Shown here: piece by piece, positions 44,170-45,311 of the stretch
Position numbering within the stretch: the first letter of the stretch is position 1
Layout: each line of letters starts with the position of its first letter
The notes under the pieces: model-generated
Seen by the model: the letters and a program-made list of their open reading frames with translations, nothing else
What the model was told of the DNA's origin: nothing
Databases searched by the model: none
Assembly (NCBI GenBank): GCA_018064685.1
Contig: JAGHUS010000032.1
Location: 1-45,311, forward strand
DNA from: Bacteroidales bacterium
GTDB taxonomy: Bacteria > Bacteroidota > Bacteroidia > Bacteroidales > Bacteroidaceae
Direction of reading: 5' to 3'
Length of the DNA: 45,311 nt
Program-made: the position numbers and the translations under genes

Positions 44170-44249
44170 ACTCCCCTTCACTTTAGGGTAACTCCCCTGC
44201 CGTTTTAGGGTAAATACGGAAAATCCCCCCGAAAAAGTCCTTACCTTTG
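44170..44249 (+). promoter_or_regulatory. Promoter and tandem operator-like repeats of the secreted repeat protein gene
   Basis: TACCTTTG (44242-44249) is a consensus -7 box; no -33 TTG is seen. Two direct repeats sharing ACTCCCC and TTTAGGGTA lie at 44170-44190 and 44191-44212, about two helical turns each, ending 29 bp before the -7 box. Tandem sites with this spacing are typical of LytTR-type activators, but the regulator is not identifiable here. The leader to 44377 is about 125 nt and A-rich near the start codon. Confidence 0.5.
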
Positions 44250-44377
44250 CAGCAGAAAACAAAACAACAGCAGACGGAAGCAAGAAACAAAACGCTAAAC
44301 GCTGGAAACAAAAAGCAGAAGGCTGCCGGTTGCAGAGAGAAAGAAACAAAAGTAAAAACCTATTAAAACTTACAATT

Positions 44378-45019
44378 ATGACACGCAATACTTTTTTCGC
44401 AGCAATGATGTTCGCCATGATGGCAATGGTTAGCAACAATATGATGGCTCAGGGCCATGGTCACAACGACGACCGTGGTTACAGCTTCGAGGTTGGCACT
44501 CGTGGTGCTGGTTACAACAGCAACCGTAACAACAGCTACAACGACAACCGCAACAACAGCTACAACAGCAACCGTAACTACAACTACAGCGACAACCGCA
44601 ACTACGGCTACAGCGACAACCGCAACTACGGCTACAGCGACAATCGCAACTACGGCTACAGCGACAACCGCAACTACGGTTATGACCGTCACGACAACTA
44701 CGGTCATCGCGACGACCATCGTCACGACTACGGCAGAGGCAATCACGGCTATCGCGAGATGCACGGCCACCGCTGGGATCACGACGGTTGGATGGTAGGT
44801 TATCACGGTCGTGTACGTCACTTCGACGATGGCCGCTGGGGTTATCTGCGCGATGGTCGCTGGTACTACTACAACTGCTTCTTCGAGCCCGACTACTACT
44901 ACGCACGTCCCGTTGCCCACTTCCACAGCCACATCATGACTCCCACCGAGCGTCGCGTTGTTGGTGCCACCATAGGTGCAGTAGCAGTTGCAGCCCTCAT
45001 CTCAGCCCTGGCAAATTAA
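44378..45019 (+). CDS. Small secreted Asn/Tyr/His-rich repeat protein
   Basis: A 213-residue protein starting at ATG 44378 (MTRNTFF); signal peptide ends near NMMA before QGHGHND. An upstream in-frame ATG at 44330 would bury the signal sequence. Residues about 46-101 are seven octapeptide repeats (YNSNRNNS evolving to YSDNRNYG). A His/Arg/Asp-rich zone follows (YGHRDDHRHDYGRG), then an aromatic module with DDGRWGYLRDGRWYYYN, and a hydrophobic glycine-zipper-like C-terminal segment (VVGATIGAVAVAALISAL). The aromatic module is seen in uncharacterised Bacteroidetes secreted proteins. The His/Asp-rich stretch could bind metal; this is a guess. It is the only plus-strand gene and is flanked by long direct repeats. 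Confidence 0.72.
   Translation: MTRNTFFAAMMFAMMAMVSNNMMAQGHGHNDDRGYSFEVGTRGAGYNSNRNNSYNDNRNNSYNSNRNYNYSDNRNYGYSDNRNYGYSDNRNYGYSDNRNYGYDRHDNYGHRDDHRHDYGRGNHGYREMHGHRWDHDGWMVGYHGRVRHFDDGRWGYLRDGRWYYYNCFFEPDYYYARPVAHFHSHIMTPTERRVVGATIGAVAVAALISALAN
44513..44680 (+). repeat. Seven in-frame 24-bp tandem repeats
   Basis: Seven contiguous 24-bp units, all starting TAC. The last four (44585-44680) are almost identical at DNA level and the first three more diverged. Copy number can change without shifting the frame. Confidence 0.95.
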
Positions 45020-45145
45020 GCTCCCCCTAAACTCTAAACACAAAACTCTCAGCTTAATTTCGATTATTTGGTTCGGATTTATACAACAGCAAACAGAGCA
45101 TTTACGATACATGAACAAAAAACGCAGTAGCCTATGAAATAAGAT

Positions 45146-45311
45146 AATTCAACTTTCGCATGTTGCTCAAGTTGTTAGTTTAGAGTTTAGAGTGTAGTGT
45201 TTAGAGTAGTTTTAGAGTTTATATAGTTCACTAGTCTGGGTAAAACTTTCAACTCTCTACCGATTCAACAACTCTAAACTCTAAACACTTAACTCTCAAC
45301 TAAGTTGAGCT
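45146..45311. repeat. Long direct repeat, copy 2 (runs to window end)
   Basis: Matches 43868-44040 with about two substitutions and one missing TTTAGAG heptamer. The two copies flank the secreted repeat protein gene in direct orientation. The end of the element may lie beyond the window. Confidence 0.9.

Noticed and set aside
44059..44439. Minus-strand open frame opposite the secreted repeat protein leader
   Set aside because: Its N-terminal part is the antisense of the real gene's signal peptide and promoter. The C-terminal part (GSSALHWHKKIKADFALSDD) looks protein-like and could be a gene remnant, but nothing supports expression.
44378..45019. Antisense open frames across the 24-bp repeats (valine/alanine-rich, cysteine-rich)
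   Set aside because: They arise from the repeat DNA read in other frames; the plus-strand frame has a promoter, signal peptide and coherent domains.
1..45311. tRNA, rRNA, integrase or insertion-sequence transposase genes
   Set aside because: None was recognised in either strand; the only mobile-like feature is the non-coding palindromic element at 43559-43860.

Overview
The window looks like a chromosomal piece of a Bacteroidales genome, most likely a Prevotellaceae member. The evidence is the family content (Mfa/Fim-type V pilin lipoproteins, DUF3575, DUF5119, DUF2264, Porin_O_P), the Bacteroidetes -7 promoter motif TAnnTTTG at several gene starts, A-rich leaders instead of Shine-Dalgarno sites, and lipoprotein signals followed by acidic residues. 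No species can be named from the sequence alone.

From left to right, nearly everything is on the minus strand. (1) Positions 1-3723 hold a Porin_O_P outer-membrane porin and a PhoB/PhoR-like two-component pair. Two TGTTAC-type direct repeats with 11-bp period lie before the porin and before the regulator. (2) Positions 3941-5821 encode a secreted DUF2264 protein. (3) Positions 5876-41822 are a very large type V pilus (fimbrillin) locus. In transcription order it starts with an OmpA-like/DUF3575 outer-membrane protein and a DUF5119 lipoprotein. Next come a large pilin with four C-terminal Ig-like repeats (candidate shaft subunit) and a single-domain pilin. Then follow four tandem-fused double pilins, interrupted by a four-helix-bundle/zinc-finger gene and a 1381-residue beta-helix surface protein. 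The distal end has single pilins and four big pilin plus GLUG/beta-helix lipoproteins that look like tip adhesins. All twelve pilin-type lipoproteins carry a Thr-Arg-(Ala/Val/Thr) site 30-38 residues after the lipidated Cys, as expected for Arg-specific protease maturation of type V pilins. (4) A membrane-anchored AraC-family regulator (about 42042-43163) precedes the pilus locus and probably controls it. (5) Positions 43242-45311 are repeat-dense and hold one plus-strand gene for a small secreted protein with seven in-frame 24-bp repeats.

The most unusual content is non-coding. Most gene spacers of the pilus locus are filled with degenerate 8-bp tandem arrays (CGTTTAAT-like) that provide stops in all three frames. 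A spacer at 31751-32387 contains a regular alternating array of TGACAG/CTGTCA sites, a 23-bp periodic leader and several GTGAGGAGT hairpins. Upstream of the AraC gene lies a 302-bp element with about 40-bp terminal inverted repeats and ten identical GGGTTCCAC nonamers. The nonamers are placed with exact dyad symmetry around position 43710, although the spacers between them have diverged. The predicted fold is a T-shape: one long stem carrying two double-nonamer hairpins. This element is the best candidate in the window for something undescribed.
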